From: Deltaproteobacteria bacterium
GTDB taxonomy: Bacteria > Myxococcota_A > Polyangia > Polyangiales > Ga0077539
Assembly: GCA_016218725.1 (NCBI GenBank)
Contig: JACRDB010000066.1
Coordinates: 186,001-250,000, forward strand
DNA: 64,000 nt
Direction of reading: 5' to 3'
The translations under genes and the position numbers were made by a program. Within the stretch, counting starts at the first letter, position 1. Each line of letters opens with the position of its first letter. Shown here piece by piece: positions 8,808-18,568 of this stretch. The notes beneath the pieces are model-generated. The model saw only the letters and a program-made list of their open reading frames with translations. It did no database searches and was not told the DNA's origin.

Positions 8808-8836
8808 ATCGTACCCGATTCCTCCGGAGGCGCTTG
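8808..8836 (-). promoter_or_regulatory. candidate promoter of the 7507-8799 gene
   Basis: On the minus strand a good -10 (TACGAT, 8808-8813) stands 8 bases before the ATG; the -35 position 17 bases upstream (CAAGCG) is weak. The segment is part of the short divergent region shared with the phospholipase D-like gene. Confidence 0.35.
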
Positions 8837-8869
8837 ACGGACGACGGGCCGTTGTTGATGGTGATTTGC

Positions 8870-11302
8870 ATGCTTCTGGTCCGTCGTACCCTCCCGTGTG
8901 CTCCGGCCCTCCTGGCGCTCGCCCTCGCCGCCTGCGGCGAGGCGCCCGACGGCACCCTCCCGGACGCCGCCGGGGCCACCACCCCGGCGGACTCCTCCCC
9001 CCGCGGGGACAGCGCCTCGCCCCCGGACTCCGCCCGCCCCGACGCGCCCGCGGACACGCGCCCGGACGCCACCCCTCCGGACACCGCACGGCCCGACGCG
9101 AGCCCCGACGGCACCTTCGGCCAGGACACCGCCGGAGACACCATGGTGGACACTGGAGTTGACACCACCGTGCCCGACGCGGACCCGCCGGACACCTCCG
9201 GTCCGCCCCCGCTGGCGGTGCTGGAACTCAACGCCCTGGACCTGTGGGCCCAGCCCCTTCCGGCTGGCGTCTACACGCTCGGGGTGCGCACCGGGGGCAC
9301 GGAGGTGGCCACGCTCCCGGGGTCTCGTCCGGCGATGGTGACGCTGAGCCCCACGGGGGCGGGTGTCTACTCCATTGAACTGTCCGCGACCGATCACCGA
9401 ACGGTCCGCGCGGAGCTCACCCTGGACGCCTCCGGGGGGCTGCGTGGGAGGTTGGTGGGCGACCCGGGCGGCGGCCTGGCGGTGTCCCACGGGACCAGGA
9501 TGGTCTCCGGGCGCTCGGTGCCCGTGCACGGGGTATTCCTCGGGGCCCGGCACCTGTGGTTCTCGGCCAGCGGCCGGCCCGCGCGCCGCGGGAACAACCT
9601 CCGGCTCCTCATGGACGGCGAGGAGACCTGGAACGCCGTGGCGCCGGAGCTACAGGGCGCGCGCCGCAGCGTTCACATGGCCACCTGGTGGTGGGAGTCG
9701 GACTTCGAGCTCCTGCGGGACCCGAGGACCCACGCGACCCTCGGCGAGGCCGAGCGCCGACGCAACACCGTCCTCGCGATGCTGGAGGCCTCCCCCGCTC
9801 GCAAGCGCGTGATCGTGGGGCAGTTCCTGGGCATGGACGGCGTGGCCTCCACGCTCTCCTCGGACGCGGCCCTGCGCGCCCACGGGACCACCGCCGGGGA
9901 CGAGTTCGAGTACATGGGCCAGGCCAATCCCACCCGGGGGATGTATGTCTTCACGGGCCCCTCGGTGAGCTTCGGCCCGAGGGTGAGGGCCGCGGTGCCA
10001 GGGTCCTCCGGGGCCATGTTCGACGCTGACCTGCCCATCCCCGCGGAGCTCCCCACGCGCACCGTGGACCTCACCCGCTGGCCCACGGCCATTGACCTCC
10101 TGCATGCGTCCTGGCACCAGAAGTTCGCTGTCATCGATGACCGCGTGGCCTTCATCGGCGGGATGAACCTCCGGCGCGTGGACTGGGACACCTCCCAGCA
10201 CCTGGTGTTCGAGCCGCGCAGGATGCTGTTTGGGAGCAGCGCGGCCAACCGGGCGTCGGTGGCCTCGCACAACCGCCTGCCGGACACCGGGCCGCGCAAA
10301 GACTACATGGTCCGCGTGGAGGGCCCCCTGGTGCGCGACGCCCAGGACGTGTTCCAGCGGCGCTGGCAGTACCTCCTGGACACCCGCGCCCGGTACTACG
10401 AAGACGCCAGCGCCTTCACCACGCCGGCGGCGTCGGAGCCCCTGGCAGGGGGCGTCCAGGCGCAGGTGACGCCCACGATGCCCGCGCCCTTCAGCGAGAA
10501 CGCCATCGCGGAGACCTGGTTCAACGCCGTGCGCCAGGCCCGGCAGTACATCTTCATCGAGGACCAGTACTTCCGGATCCCCATGCTGGCCGAGGAGATG
10601 GTCACCCGCATGACCGAGGTGCCCACGCTCCGCCTGGTGGTGATCACCAAGCCCGTCAGCGAGTGGACCGACCCCGGCTGCGAGTGGACCCGGCGCACCC
10701 ACGAGATGTTCTCCACCCGCTTCCGCGGGCGCTACCAGATCCTTCAGCTCCGCGCCTTCGACACGCAGGTGACCTTCGGCTTCGACGAGACCGACGCGCA
10801 CTTCCAGGATATGGACGTGCACTCCAAGATGCTCATCGTGGACGATGTGTTCCTCTCCGTGGGCAGCGCCAACAAGAACAACCGGGGCATCCTCTACGAG
10901 GGCGAGCTGAACCTCGCCGTGGTGGACCGCGCCTGGGTGCGCGACGCCCGGCGCCGGGTCCTCGCAAACCTCCTGCCCGCGGGCGCCGCCGTGTCCGATG
11001 ACCCCGCCGCGTGGTACGGCGCCCTGGCCTCCGCGGCCAGCGTCAACGACGCCGTCCGGGCCCGCTGGACCGCCGAGGGGGACGACATCTCCCTGGACGG
11101 CCGACCGCTCCCGGACATGTACCGCCCCCGGGGCTTCCTCTATACCCTCACCTTCGGCCCGCCCCGGGACTGCCTCCTGGAGTCCGTGGGGGCCGACGTG
11201 TCCTTCCGCTGGGAGCCCTTCCCGGTCCGCCCGCGGGTCCTGGCCTGGGACCCTGGTGCGTTTCCAGGGGGAGGGGTCCTCGCCATCGGGGGTGGGGCGT
11301 AG
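8870..11302 (+). CDS. phospholipase D-superfamily lipoprotein
   Basis: An 810-residue product. Its leader ends in the lipobox LAAC, followed by a ~90-residue linker rich in Asp, Pro, Ser and Thr and then a small beta-domain. Two HKD motifs mark the phospholipase D fold: WHQKFAVIDDRVAFIGG (His416) and VHSKMLIVDDVFLSVGSAN (His651), each with the expected downstream Gly and Asn/Ser. These two half-sites together form one active site that hydrolyses phosphodiester bonds by a phospho-histidine intermediate. Cardiolipin synthases share this layout, but the long extracytoplasmic N-terminus argues for a surface or periplasmic hydrolase; the substrate is unknown. ATG 8870 is chosen; an ATG at 8858 would add four residues. 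Confidence 0.85.
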   Translation: MLLVRRTLPCAPALLALALAACGEAPDGTLPDAAGATTPADSSPRGDSASPPDSARPDAPADTRPDATPPDTARPDASPDGTFGQDTAGDTMVDTGVDTTVPDADPPDTSGPPPLAVLELNALDLWAQPLPAGVYTLGVRTGGTEVATLPGSRPAMVTLSPTGAGVYSIELSATDHRTVRAELTLDASGGLRGRLVGDPGGGLAVSHGTRMVSGRSVPVHGVFLGARHLWFSASGRPARRGNNLRLLMDGEETWNAVAPELQGARRSVHMATWWWESDFELLRDPRTHATLGEAERRRNTVLAMLEASPARKRVIVGQFLGMDGVASTLSSDAALRAHGTTAGDEFEYMGQANPTRGMYVFTGPSVSFGPRVRAAVPGSSGAMFDADLPIPAELPTRTVDLTRWPTAIDLLHASWHQKFAVIDDRVAFIGGMNLRRVDWDTSQHLVFEPRRMLFGSSAANRASVASHNRLPDTGPRKDYMVRVEGPLVRDAQDVFQRRWQYLLDTRARYYEDASAFTTPAASEPLAGGVQAQVTPTMPAPFSENAIAETWFNAVRQARQYIFIEDQYFRIPMLAEEMVTRMTEVPTLRLVVITKPVSEWTDPGCEWTRRTHEMFSTRFRGRYQILQLRAFDTQVTFGFDETDAHFQDMDVHSKMLIVDDVFLSVGSANKNNRGILYEGELNLAVVDRAWVRDARRRVLANLLPAGAAVSDDPAAWYGALASAASVNDAVRARWTAEGDDISLDGRPLPDMYRPRGFLYTLTFGPPRDCLLESVGADVSFRWEPFPVRPRVLAWDPGAFPGGGVLAIGGGA

Positions 11303-11317
11303 TAGGCTACCGCCCCA
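11293..11317 (+). terminator. hairpin over the stop codon of the PLD-like gene
   Basis: Arms TGGGGCG (11293-11299) and CGCCCCA (11311-11317) flank the TAG stop at 11300-11302. A TAG/CTA pair can extend the stem with a bulge. No T-run follows. Confidence 0.35.
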
Positions 11318-11377
11318 CAACACCGCGCACGGTGGACGGGCGCGGCCGTCATCCCCAGCATGGTCGGAGGTACCCTC

Positions 11378-14300
11378 ATGGCTTCCCCGTCGACGCGCGG
11401 TCGTCGCAAGGCATGGTCACTGCAACCCCTGGCGCTCCTGGCGCTGGTGCTCCTGGCGTCGGGCTCCACCCGGTGCGCGGTGGAGCGCCAGCCCATCGAC
11501 CGCACGCGGGAGTTCGGCCTGCCCAAGAGCTTCTTCCTCGGGCCGGACTTCCACTCCACCGCGGACGACCCCGAGTTCTACATGAACAACTACGTGGTCG
11601 ACTCCAACGTGGACAACAGCCTCGTCCCGGTGGGCACCTACGACGACGTGGACCGCGTCCGCTTCGAGATCACGGAGAACTTCCTCCTGGCCCGCAAGGC
11701 CTACGAGTACGTCTCCAACACCGACGGCCGCGGGCGCCCCGGGCAGCGCACGCAGAACGGGATCATCGTCGCGGCGTACCGCATCGTGAGCCACTTCGAC
11801 CGCCAGCAGTCGTACAACCCCTCCACCGGGGAGCGCATCAACGTGGTGGAGGAGAACACCACGGACCGGCGCTGGTACGACCGGGCGCACATCCGCGTGG
11901 ACTGGTCCCGCAACCTCGTGGACAACCCCGACTGGGCCTGGCTGTTCTATGGCTCCATCTTCGGTGACCTGCGCTTCTCGCCGGTGGCCATTGACGAGAA
12001 CAACCCCCGGAGCCCCCTCACGCACAACTTCTGCGAGATGGAGCCGGGCTTCGTGCGCAACGCCCGCGGCGAGTGCGTCGCCGACCCCGCCGCGCGCCAT
12101 GAGGGCGGCTACTTCGACGTGACTTCCCGGTGGCTGGTGCAGCCCGAGAACAGCATGTTCTTCGGCGAGCCCATCCCCACCTGCCTGATCGCCAACTTCT
12201 TCTCGGGCTCGCCCATCCACTCGTGCAACCCGCAGGAGTCCACCATCCGGACCTCCTTCCGGCGCGTGGTGGACCGGGACTTCCAGCCCCTGGAGCTCAC
12301 CGTCGCCCCCTACGACCTGGTGGGCGGCCCCCGCGCGGACCGCACCGGCCACGACCCGGGCTACGGCATCACGGACAACAACTTCCATCGCTACGCGATG
12401 ATCCATAACCTCTGGCAGCGCTCGCACCTTTCCCCGCGGGTGGAGTGCGCCTCGAACACGGACGCCAACAACAACGGCACCGCGGACGCCTGCGAGGTCG
12501 CCGCGGCGGGCACCCACCCCGGCGCCCAGTGCGACCTGGTGATGCGCGCCTGCGCCCTGCCGTACCGCGAGCGCACCGTGCGCCCCATCGTCTACTACGT
12601 GAACCCTGAGATGCCCCCGGAGATGCAGAACCACGTCGTGGTCCCGGGCCCCGAGGGCGCGGACACCTACCGCTTCCCGCGGCCCGGCGACGCGCCCGGG
12701 GAAATCCGCCGGGGCCCCTCGGAGGACATCATCGCGTCGTGGAACCTGGCCATCATGCACGCGGTGGCCAACGCCCGCGAGGTCGAGTGCCGCCGCACCG
12801 GCGGCGCGCGTGACGCCTGCCACGCGCAGTTCTTCGACGAGGGCTCCTCCCCGCAGGAGGACGGGGCCTTCCTGGGCGCTCGGCCGCGCGCGGCCAACGG
12901 CCCGGCGGTGGTGCTCTGCCACAACCCGGTGCAGCCGAGCGACGGGCCCCTCTGCCGCGAGGCGGGCTACTCCGTGCGCCTCGGGGACATTCGCTACAAC
13001 CACATCACGTACTGGCCGCACCCGTCGCGGGCGCGCTTCGGCGGGATCGCCCACTGGGGCTACGACCCGCTCACCGGCGAGGTGGTCTCCAACGGCGGGA
13101 TGAACATGGGGCGCTCCGTGGACCAGTCCGCGGCGCTCCAGCGGGACTACATCCTCCTGGCCCTCGGGGACCTCACCCCCGAGGAGTTCGTCTCCGGCGG
13201 CGCCACGCGGCGCTTCGCGGAGAACGTGCGCAACCCCGCGGGGGAGGTGCGCCCGAGGATGACCGACGAGGAGGTCGCCGCGCGCATGCAGGCCGTGGAC
13301 GGCCTGGCCGCGGCGCGCGCCACGGGGCTCTCGGTCCCGCGGGAGACCAACCCCGCGGCGGCGGTCGCCCGCCACGACGAGCTCACGCAGGTGAACACCT
13401 CGCCGGGCGCGGGCGCCGTGAGCCAGACCTCGGTGCGCTACCGCGCGGCGGCCCGGCAGCTCGTGAACACGCCCATCGAGGCGGACATGGTGGACGAGCA
13501 CTGGCTCGCGAACCTCGGCTTCGACCCTCGGAGCGAGCGCACGCAGGCGCTCCTGGACCAGGCCTCGCCGCTGCGGCGGATGGACCCGGAGCTGGTGGAC
13601 ACGGCCTGGACCACCATGATGCAGCGCCTGGAGGCCCGCGGGTTCTGCTTCCAGGACATGGGGGCCCCGGCGGTGGTGGGCAGCCTGGACATCCAGGGCG
13701 TGGCCCGGTGGTACCGGCAGAAGTACGGGCAGATGAGCCCCTCGGAGCGCGCCCGGCGGATCTACAACGACCTGCGGCCGGAGGCCTACAAGGGCATCGC
13801 CCTGCACGAGATCGGCCACTCCCTCGGGCTCTACCACGTGCCCGTGTCGTCCTACGACTCGATGAACTACAACCCGCAGTACTGGCAGCTCCGGACGGCC
13901 AACGGCCGCGCGCAGGAGAACTGCACGCCGAGCTGCGCCGTGGGCAACTGCCCCAACCGCCGCGCCACGGACCGCAACGCGGACAACTGCATGGGCCCGC
14001 GGTACCTGGACCCGGAGACCGACGAGGAGCTCGGCATCAGCGAGAGCCCGAACCCCCACGCGGGGATCAACTACTTCGGGAACACCTCGGTGATGGAGTA
14101 CCAGTGGGAGCGCTTCGACGAGACCGTCGGGATCGGCTCCTACGACCACTACGCCATGGGGATACTCTACGGCCGCGTGGTGGAGACCATGGAGGGCGAC
14201 ACGGCCCGCGGCGGGATCAGCACGGAGCAGCAGCAGAACTACTCCGCGCGGCTCCGGACGCAGCTCGGGGAGCTCGACCAGATCCGCTGGCGGGACCCGG

Positions 14301-15985
14301 TGCTCGGCGAGGAGGGCGTGCTGCCCATCCACTACACGCAGCTCGCTCGGGAGATGAACATCTTCGACCCGGCGCGGTGCCGCGAGGCCACCCCCGCGGA
14401 GCGCGACCGCTACAAGTGGCGCGTGGTGAACGGCCAGCTCTGCAGCTTTGGTCCCCGGGACCACGCGGCGCTCAGCGATTTCATCTCGTCGCCCACGACG
14501 TCCACCTCCACCCGCATCGCGCCCTCCTGGCGCACCCGCGACGACGCGCGCACCGGCGGCCAACAGCTCCGCTGGGGCTACCGCGTGGCCTGGGACATCG
14601 GCACGGGCTACCCCCACATCAACTACTTCGACCAGGGCGCGGACGTCTACGAGGTCACGCAGTCCATGGTGCGCAAGTATGACCTGTCGTACCCGCAGCT
14701 CTATTTCCGCCGCGGGAACCGGGACTTCAACCGCTTCGGGATCCCCGCGTACCTGGCGCGGGTGATCTTCCGGCGCCTCCGGGGCTACCACTGGACCGTC
14801 GCGCGGGACATCGCGTACTACTCGTCGGCCTTCAGCGACACGCTCTACAACCGCGTGGCCACGGACGACAACTGGATGCGCCCGTACCTCATGAGCGGGC
14901 CGGAGATCTTTGACTTCTTCGCGGGCACCCTGCTCCGGCCGGAGCCCGGGCAGTTCGTGAACATGGAGGACCAGGTGCCCGGCACCCGGCCGCTCCTGGA
15001 CGCCCTGGACCCGCTGGACACGCCCAGCATGGAGAACCCCCCGCGCTTCGAGGTGTCCATCATTGATGGGCGCTACATCGGCGAGGAGTACGACAACTCC
15101 ATCGGCGGGAGCTGGGACTACCACTCCTACGTGACCCGCACCGGGAGCTACCCCGAGAAGCCCCTGGCGGCGATCATGCTCACGGACACGCGGCCCACCT
15201 TCTCCAGCATCACGCGCTCCCTCTTCCTCGACGGGAGGGAGTTCCAGGTGAACTTCCGCACGGACATGCCGCAGGCCTTCGATCGCCTCCTGGGCGGCAT
15301 CCTCGGCGAGGACTGGGACACCACGGCAATGCACGTCGCCGCCGCGGAGCCCCGGGCGGTGCCCGAGGCGCGCGCCCCGCGGCTCCTGCCCCTGTGGCAG
15401 CGGCCCACGCGGCAGGACCCCAGGGCCACGCCCCGCCGGCCCGCGGGGAGCCACCTCCTGTTCCCGAACATCGGGTACCGCCAGCAGCTCCCGACGGCGG
15501 TGTACTCCATGCTGTTCTCGTCGCTCAACTCGGACCTGAACACCATCCACCGGATGCGCATCTGGACCGAGGGCGGCCCCGAGCAGGTGGACGTGCCCGA
15601 GGCCGAGCGGGTGCGCTTCCGCAACCCCGAGAGCGGCATCACCTACGTGGCCCGGAGCTACGGCCCCGACGAGGTCGACGGCGTCACCATCGACCGCGGC
15701 ATCGCCTCGCGCATGATCGCGCGGGCCAACCAGCTCGCGCTGGACACCTTCGAGGTGCAGCTCGACGCGATGGACCGCCCCCTGCGGGCGGCGGACGGGA
15801 GCTACACCGTGGTGCTGGACAGCCGCACCCGGCAGCCGGTGCTCCGGGAGCGCCACCCGATCACCCGCGAGGTGCGGGACCCCAGGGCCCAGAACGCCGC
15901 CCTCACGCGGTTCCGGAACTACATCGGGCTCATCGACGCCACGCGCTTCGCCTCCAGGCTCCTGGGCTACGGGACGCTCCGGTAG
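11378..15985 (+). CDS. very large secreted zinc metalloprotease of the metzincin type
   Basis: A 1535-residue protein beginning at ATG 11378, which has GGAGG seven bases upstream. A basic start and a hydrophobic stretch (LALLALVLLASGSTRCA) form a signal peptide, possibly with a lipobox ending at the Cys. The zinc site HEIGHSLGLYH (residues 810-820) fits HExxHxxGxxH, and a Met-turn candidate SVMEYQW (Met906) lies about 90 residues later with GIGSYDHYAMG behind it. This spacing resembles the DUF4953/DUF5117 group of zinc-dependent proteases. The long N-terminal and C-terminal parts (about 800 and 600 residues) show no domain I know, with many Tyr/Trp/Asn-rich stretches. Likely an outer-surface or secreted protease used in predation or matrix turnover (inference). 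Confidence 0.75.
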   Translation: MASPSTRGRRKAWSLQPLALLALVLLASGSTRCAVERQPIDRTREFGLPKSFFLGPDFHSTADDPEFYMNNYVVDSNVDNSLVPVGTYDDVDRVRFEITENFLLARKAYEYVSNTDGRGRPGQRTQNGIIVAAYRIVSHFDRQQSYNPSTGERINVVEENTTDRRWYDRAHIRVDWSRNLVDNPDWAWLFYGSIFGDLRFSPVAIDENNPRSPLTHNFCEMEPGFVRNARGECVADPAARHEGGYFDVTSRWLVQPENSMFFGEPIPTCLIANFFSGSPIHSCNPQESTIRTSFRRVVDRDFQPLELTVAPYDLVGGPRADRTGHDPGYGITDNNFHRYAMIHNLWQRSHLSPRVECASNTDANNNGTADACEVAAAGTHPGAQCDLVMRACALPYRERTVRPIVYYVNPEMPPEMQNHVVVPGPEGADTYRFPRPGDAPGEIRRGPSEDIIASWNLAIMHAVANAREVECRRTGGARDACHAQFFDEGSSPQEDGAFLGARPRAANGPAVVLCHNPVQPSDGPLCREAGYSVRLGDIRYNHITYWPHPSRARFGGIAHWGYDPLTGEVVSNGGMNMGRSVDQSAALQRDYILLALGDLTPEEFVSGGATRRFAENVRNPAGEVRPRMTDEEVAARMQAVDGLAAARATGLSVPRETNPAAAVARHDELTQVNTSPGAGAVSQTSVRYRAAARQLVNTPIEADMVDEHWLANLGFDPRSERTQALLDQASPLRRMDPELVDTAWTTMMQRLEARGFCFQDMGAPAVVGSLDIQGVARWYRQKYGQMSPSERARRIYNDLRPEAYKGIALHEIGHSLGLYHVPVSSYDSMNYNPQYWQLRTANGRAQENCTPSCAVGNCPNRRATDRNADNCMGPRYLDPETDEELGISESPNPHAGINYFGNTSVMEYQWERFDETVGIGSYDHYAMGILYGRVVETMEGDTARGGISTEQQQNYSARLRTQLGELDQIRWRDPVLGEEGVLPIHYTQLAREMNIFDPARCREATPAERDRYKWRVVNGQLCSFGPRDHAALSDFISSPTTSTSTRIAPSWRTRDDARTGGQQLRWGYRVAWDIGTGYPHINYFDQGADVYEVTQSMVRKYDLSYPQLYFRRGNRDFNRFGIPAYLARVIFRRLRGYHWTVARDIAYYSSAFSDTLYNRVATDDNWMRPYLMSGPEIFDFFAGTLLRPEPGQFVNMEDQVPGTRPLLDALDPLDTPSMENPPRFEVSIIDGRYIGEEYDNSIGGSWDYHSYVTRTGSYPEKPLAAIMLTDTRPTFSSITRSLFLDGREFQVNFRTDMPQAFDRLLGGILGEDWDTTAMHVAAAEPRAVPEARAPRLLPLWQRPTRQDPRATPRRPAGSHLLFPNIGYRQQLPTAVYSMLFSSLNSDLNTIHRMRIWTEGGPEQVDVPEAERVRFRNPESGITYVARSYGPDEVDGVTIDRGIASRMIARANQLALDTFEVQLDAMDRPLRAADGSYTVVLDSRTRQPVLRERHPITREVRDPRAQNAALTRFRNYIGLIDATRFASRLLGYGTLR

Positions 15986-16009
15986 GGGGCACCCGAAACC
16001 GCCGGGGGG

Positions 16010-16038
16010 CCGGGGCGTAGGCTCCCTCGACGCCCCGG
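16010..16038 (+). promoter_or_regulatory. perfect 9-bp hairpin touching the msrA ribosome site
   Basis: Arms CCGGGGCGT (16010-16018) and ACGCCCCGG (16030-16038) are fully complementary with an 11-base loop. The right arm includes the first two G of the GGAGG (16037-16041) that serves msrA. The loop side holds TAGGCT (16018-16023), a possible -10. It can act as terminator for the upstream protease gene or hide the ribosome site on read-through RNA. Confidence 0.4.
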
Positions 16039-16045
16039 AGGCCCC

Positions 16046-16795
16046 ATGAAGCACCACGCCCTCGCACTCACCCTCACCGCCAGCCTCTTCGCCTGCCGCC
16101 CGTCAGGGTCCGCCACGGGGCCCTCGCTGGCCCCGTCGCGGCCCGTGGTGGCGGCCTCCTCGGGCACCGGAGACGCGACCTCTCCGCCCGCGCCCAGGCC
16201 CGTCGTGGTCCCGGCGAACCTCCGCCCGGACGGCACCCAGCCGGCGGGGGAGGCGCCCGCAGGGCTGTCGGTGGCTACCTTCGCCGGGGGCTGCTTCTGG
16301 TGCATGGAGGCGGCCTTCGAGCACCAGGAGGGCGTCCGGGACGCGATTTCCGGGTACACCGGAGGCCCCGAGGTGCAGCCCTCGTACGAGGAGGTGTCCA
16401 ACCATGGCACGGGACACGCGGAGGCGATCCGGGTGCTCTTCGACCCCGCGAGGGTGACCTACGAGCAGCTCCTGGAGCTCTACTGGCACCGGATCAACCC
16501 GACGACGCCGGACCAGGCCTTCGCGGACCGGGGGCACCAGTACCGCAGCGTGATCTACGTCCACACCCCGGCGCAGCGCGCCGCGGCGGAGCGCTCGCTC
16601 CAGGCGCTCCGCGCGCTGCCGCAGTTCCGCGCCGGGGTGGTCACCACCATCGAGGACGCGGGGGTCTTCTGGGTGGCGGAGGCGTATCACCAGAACTTCT
16701 GGCGCACGAACCCCGACCACTATGAGCGCTACCACGAGCACTCCGGCCGCCGGGAGTACTTGCGCTCCGTGTGGGGGCCCGACGCGCCGTATTGA
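16046..16795 (+). CDS. msrA: peptide-methionine (S)-S-oxide reductase, lipoprotein form
   Basis: A 249-residue MsrA that reduces the S-epimer of methionine sulfoxide in proteins. Catalytic Cys83 lies in GGCFWCMEAAF; YTGG and the segment GHAEAIRVLFDP with Y...L..YW are family landmarks, as is YHQNFW near the end. The core is preceded by a leader ending LFAC (relaxed lipobox) and a Pro/Ala-rich linker of about 50 residues, so the enzyme should be membrane-tethered outside the cytoplasm and repair envelope proteins. No MsrB gene is adjacent. No distal recycling Cys is present at the C-terminus, so Cys86 would have to serve. ATG 16046 has GGAGG five bases upstream. Confidence 0.93.
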   Translation: MKHHALALTLTASLFACRPSGSATGPSLAPSRPVVAASSGTGDATSPPAPRPVVVPANLRPDGTQPAGEAPAGLSVATFAGGCFWCMEAAFEHQEGVRDAISGYTGGPEVQPSYEEVSNHGTGHAEAIRVLFDPARVTYEQLLELYWHRINPTTPDQAFADRGHQYRSVIYVHTPAQRAAAERSLQALRALPQFRAGVVTTIEDAGVFWVAEAYHQNFWRTNPDHYERYHEHSGRREYLRSVWGPDAPY

Positions 16796-16802
16796 GGTCG
16801 CG

Positions 16803-18503
16803 CTAGAACGCGCCCTCGGCGCGGCCCGGGACGGCGCGGGGCTGCGCCGCCGGGTTGTACCCGACGCCCTGGATCACCGCGCCGGAGTAGGCGCCGATGG
16901 GGAAGCCATTGCGGGCGACGGTCCCGGAGGACTGCCGCAGCATCACGGTCATGGGACCCGTGAAGAGCATGCCGAAGCGCGGGTTCTGGCTGACGATGTT
17001 CTCCGCGACGGCGAAGGTCAGCGGGCTGTCCACGGAGCCAGCGACGGAGACTCCGTCCGCGACGTCGAGCTCGCCGAGGTTCGTCCGGAGCCTCGCCGGG
17101 ATGGTCTCCGTGAACGTGTTGCAGACGATCTCCGCGATGGAGCCCGTGCTGGTGACGCCCACCGCGAGGCCGCGGTTCTGCTGGAACCAGTTGTAGCCGA
17201 GCTGGAGGGCCGACGCGGAGTCCTGCACGAAGACGCCGGGCCCGCGGTTGAAGGCGACCCGCGCGCCGGAGAGTCGAAGGCGCGCGGCCGACGACGCGAG
17301 GGTCCCGGCGCGGGCGTTCCCCAGGAGCTGCGACCCGAGTCCGCGCATCGCGTCCGAGCGGAGCTCGGGATCGAGCGTCAGGTCCGCGCCGGCGTTGACC
17401 AGGATCCCATCACCGCCGGAGAGCCCGCCGTCCCCGACGGCGACCGCGCGGGTCCCGAAGACGGACAGCCGCCGCGCCACGACGGAGGGCCCTGCGCGCC
17501 CGGCGACGGTCCCGCTCACGCCCAGGGCCACGAGGCCATTGCACGCCAAAGCGACCTTCGACATACACTGCAACGGCCCTCGCCCGGTCGCCTCTCCAGG
17601 CCCCTCACACGAGGCCGCTCCGGCCATGGAGCGTTGGCCGCGATACACCACGCCCGGTCCAGCACACTCGTAGATGTAGCTCTCGCGAAGGTGGAGCGTG
17701 GAATCCTCGCTGACGGCGCCCCGGACCGCTCCGTGGTGAATCCATGCGCGTGACAGGGTCGCGCTCCCGCCACCGACGACGACGACGCCATCACCACCAG
17801 GCCTCGCAATCTCGACGCGGTTCGCATCGAGGAAGCCTCCGTTCACCTGGATCCCGACGCCGGTACCCTCCACCCTCAAATCCCGGAGCTGTGACCTTGC
17901 GTCCCGCCGAATCTCGATGATGGCGGGGCTCTCCGCCGCGGCCGCACCGGGTCGACGAACATCCACGCCGCCGAGGGTGGAGTCAACTCCGCCAAGGCGC
18001 AGCACCGCAGCACCCGTGAGGACGATCTCGCTCCCTCCGCTCACGCCGGCACCCACCACCGCGACGCCGGGGCCGAGGTCCAGCGTCGCCGCGACCACGT
18101 GCCGACCCCTCGCCAGCACGACCGTCCCGCCGCCAGTACCGATCGCTGCCAGGGCACCGGCGATGGTGGAAAGCGGCCTCTCTCGCGCCAATCCGTCTCC
18201 CCCGGGTGCGGCTGCGGGAGATACAAACCGAACCGGCTCTCTAAACGACGCGCCCGGGGGAGGAGCCGGCCACTCGGGAGGCGCAGCACGGTCCGGCCCC
18301 ACGGGAATGCACTCAACGCCATCCATCGCCCGCCCCTCGGGGATGGGTGCCTCGAACTCAGCGGCACAGCGCAGGAGCGGCGCGCTGGGCACGATGTTGA
18401 CGACGACCGGGGCTGGCGGCAGATCCGGTGGGGGTGGCTCTCCGCAACCCACCATGACGAGGAGCAGCAGACTCCATGATCGACCCATCCGTATCGAAAC
18501 CAT
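16803..18503 (-). CDS. right-handed beta-helix lipoprotein
   Basis: A 566-residue lipoprotein whose leader (SLLLLVMVGC) precedes a Pro-rich linker. Residues ~120-560 consist of short coils of hydrophobic strands with G/N turns (VVVGAGVSGGSEIVLTG, GIQVNGGFLDANRVEI and so on), typical of the pectate-lyase/NosD parallel beta-helix, beginning with an R-P-L-S-T-I-A-x-A-L segment seen in DUF1565-type proteins. No catalytic residues can be assigned; such proteins bind or cleave polysaccharides or are structural. ATG 18503 has a GGGGGTAGGT purine run directly before it; a frame open to 18587 would overlap nothing useful. It converges on msrA with a 7-base gap. Confidence 0.7.
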   Translation of the reverse strand: MVSIRMGRSWSLLLLVMVGCGEPPPPDLPPAPVVVNIVPSAPLLRCAAEFEAPIPEGRAMDGVECIPVGPDRAAPPEWPAPPPGASFREPVRFVSPAAAPGGDGLARERPLSTIAGALAAIGTGGGTVVLARGRHVVAATLDLGPGVAVVGAGVSGGSEIVLTGAAVLRLGGVDSTLGGVDVRRPGAAAAESPAIIEIRRDARSQLRDLRVEGTGVGIQVNGGFLDANRVEIARPGGDGVVVVGGGSATLSRAWIHHGAVRGAVSEDSTLHLRESYIYECAGPGVVYRGQRSMAGAASCEGPGEATGRGPLQCMSKVALACNGLVALGVSGTVAGRAGPSVVARRLSVFGTRAVAVGDGGLSGGDGILVNAGADLTLDPELRSDAMRGLGSQLLGNARAGTLASSAARLRLSGARVAFNRGPGVFVQDSASALQLGYNWFQQNRGLAVGVTSTGSIAEIVCNTFTETIPARLRTNLGELDVADGVSVAGSVDSPLTFAVAENIVSQNPRFGMLFTGPMTVMLRQSSGTVARNGFPIGAYSGAVIQGVGYNPAAQPRAVPGRAEGAF

Positions 18504-18568
18504 ACCTACCCCCGCGCGCCGGGCCTGCGACTCCGGCGGATGAACCCTACCACTTCTGCCATGCCCTG

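Noticed and set aside
8174..8869. Longer N-terminus for the phospholipase D-like protein
   Set aside because: It would cover the opposite-strand gene and its promoter, and the lipobox leader begins at 8870.
11417..16057. Minus-strand open frame of about 1546 codons opposite the metzincin gene
   Set aside because: It is the mirror of a GC-biased gene: composition is dominated by Val, His, Arg, Gly and Ala without domains, while the plus strand has a signal peptide and zinc motif.
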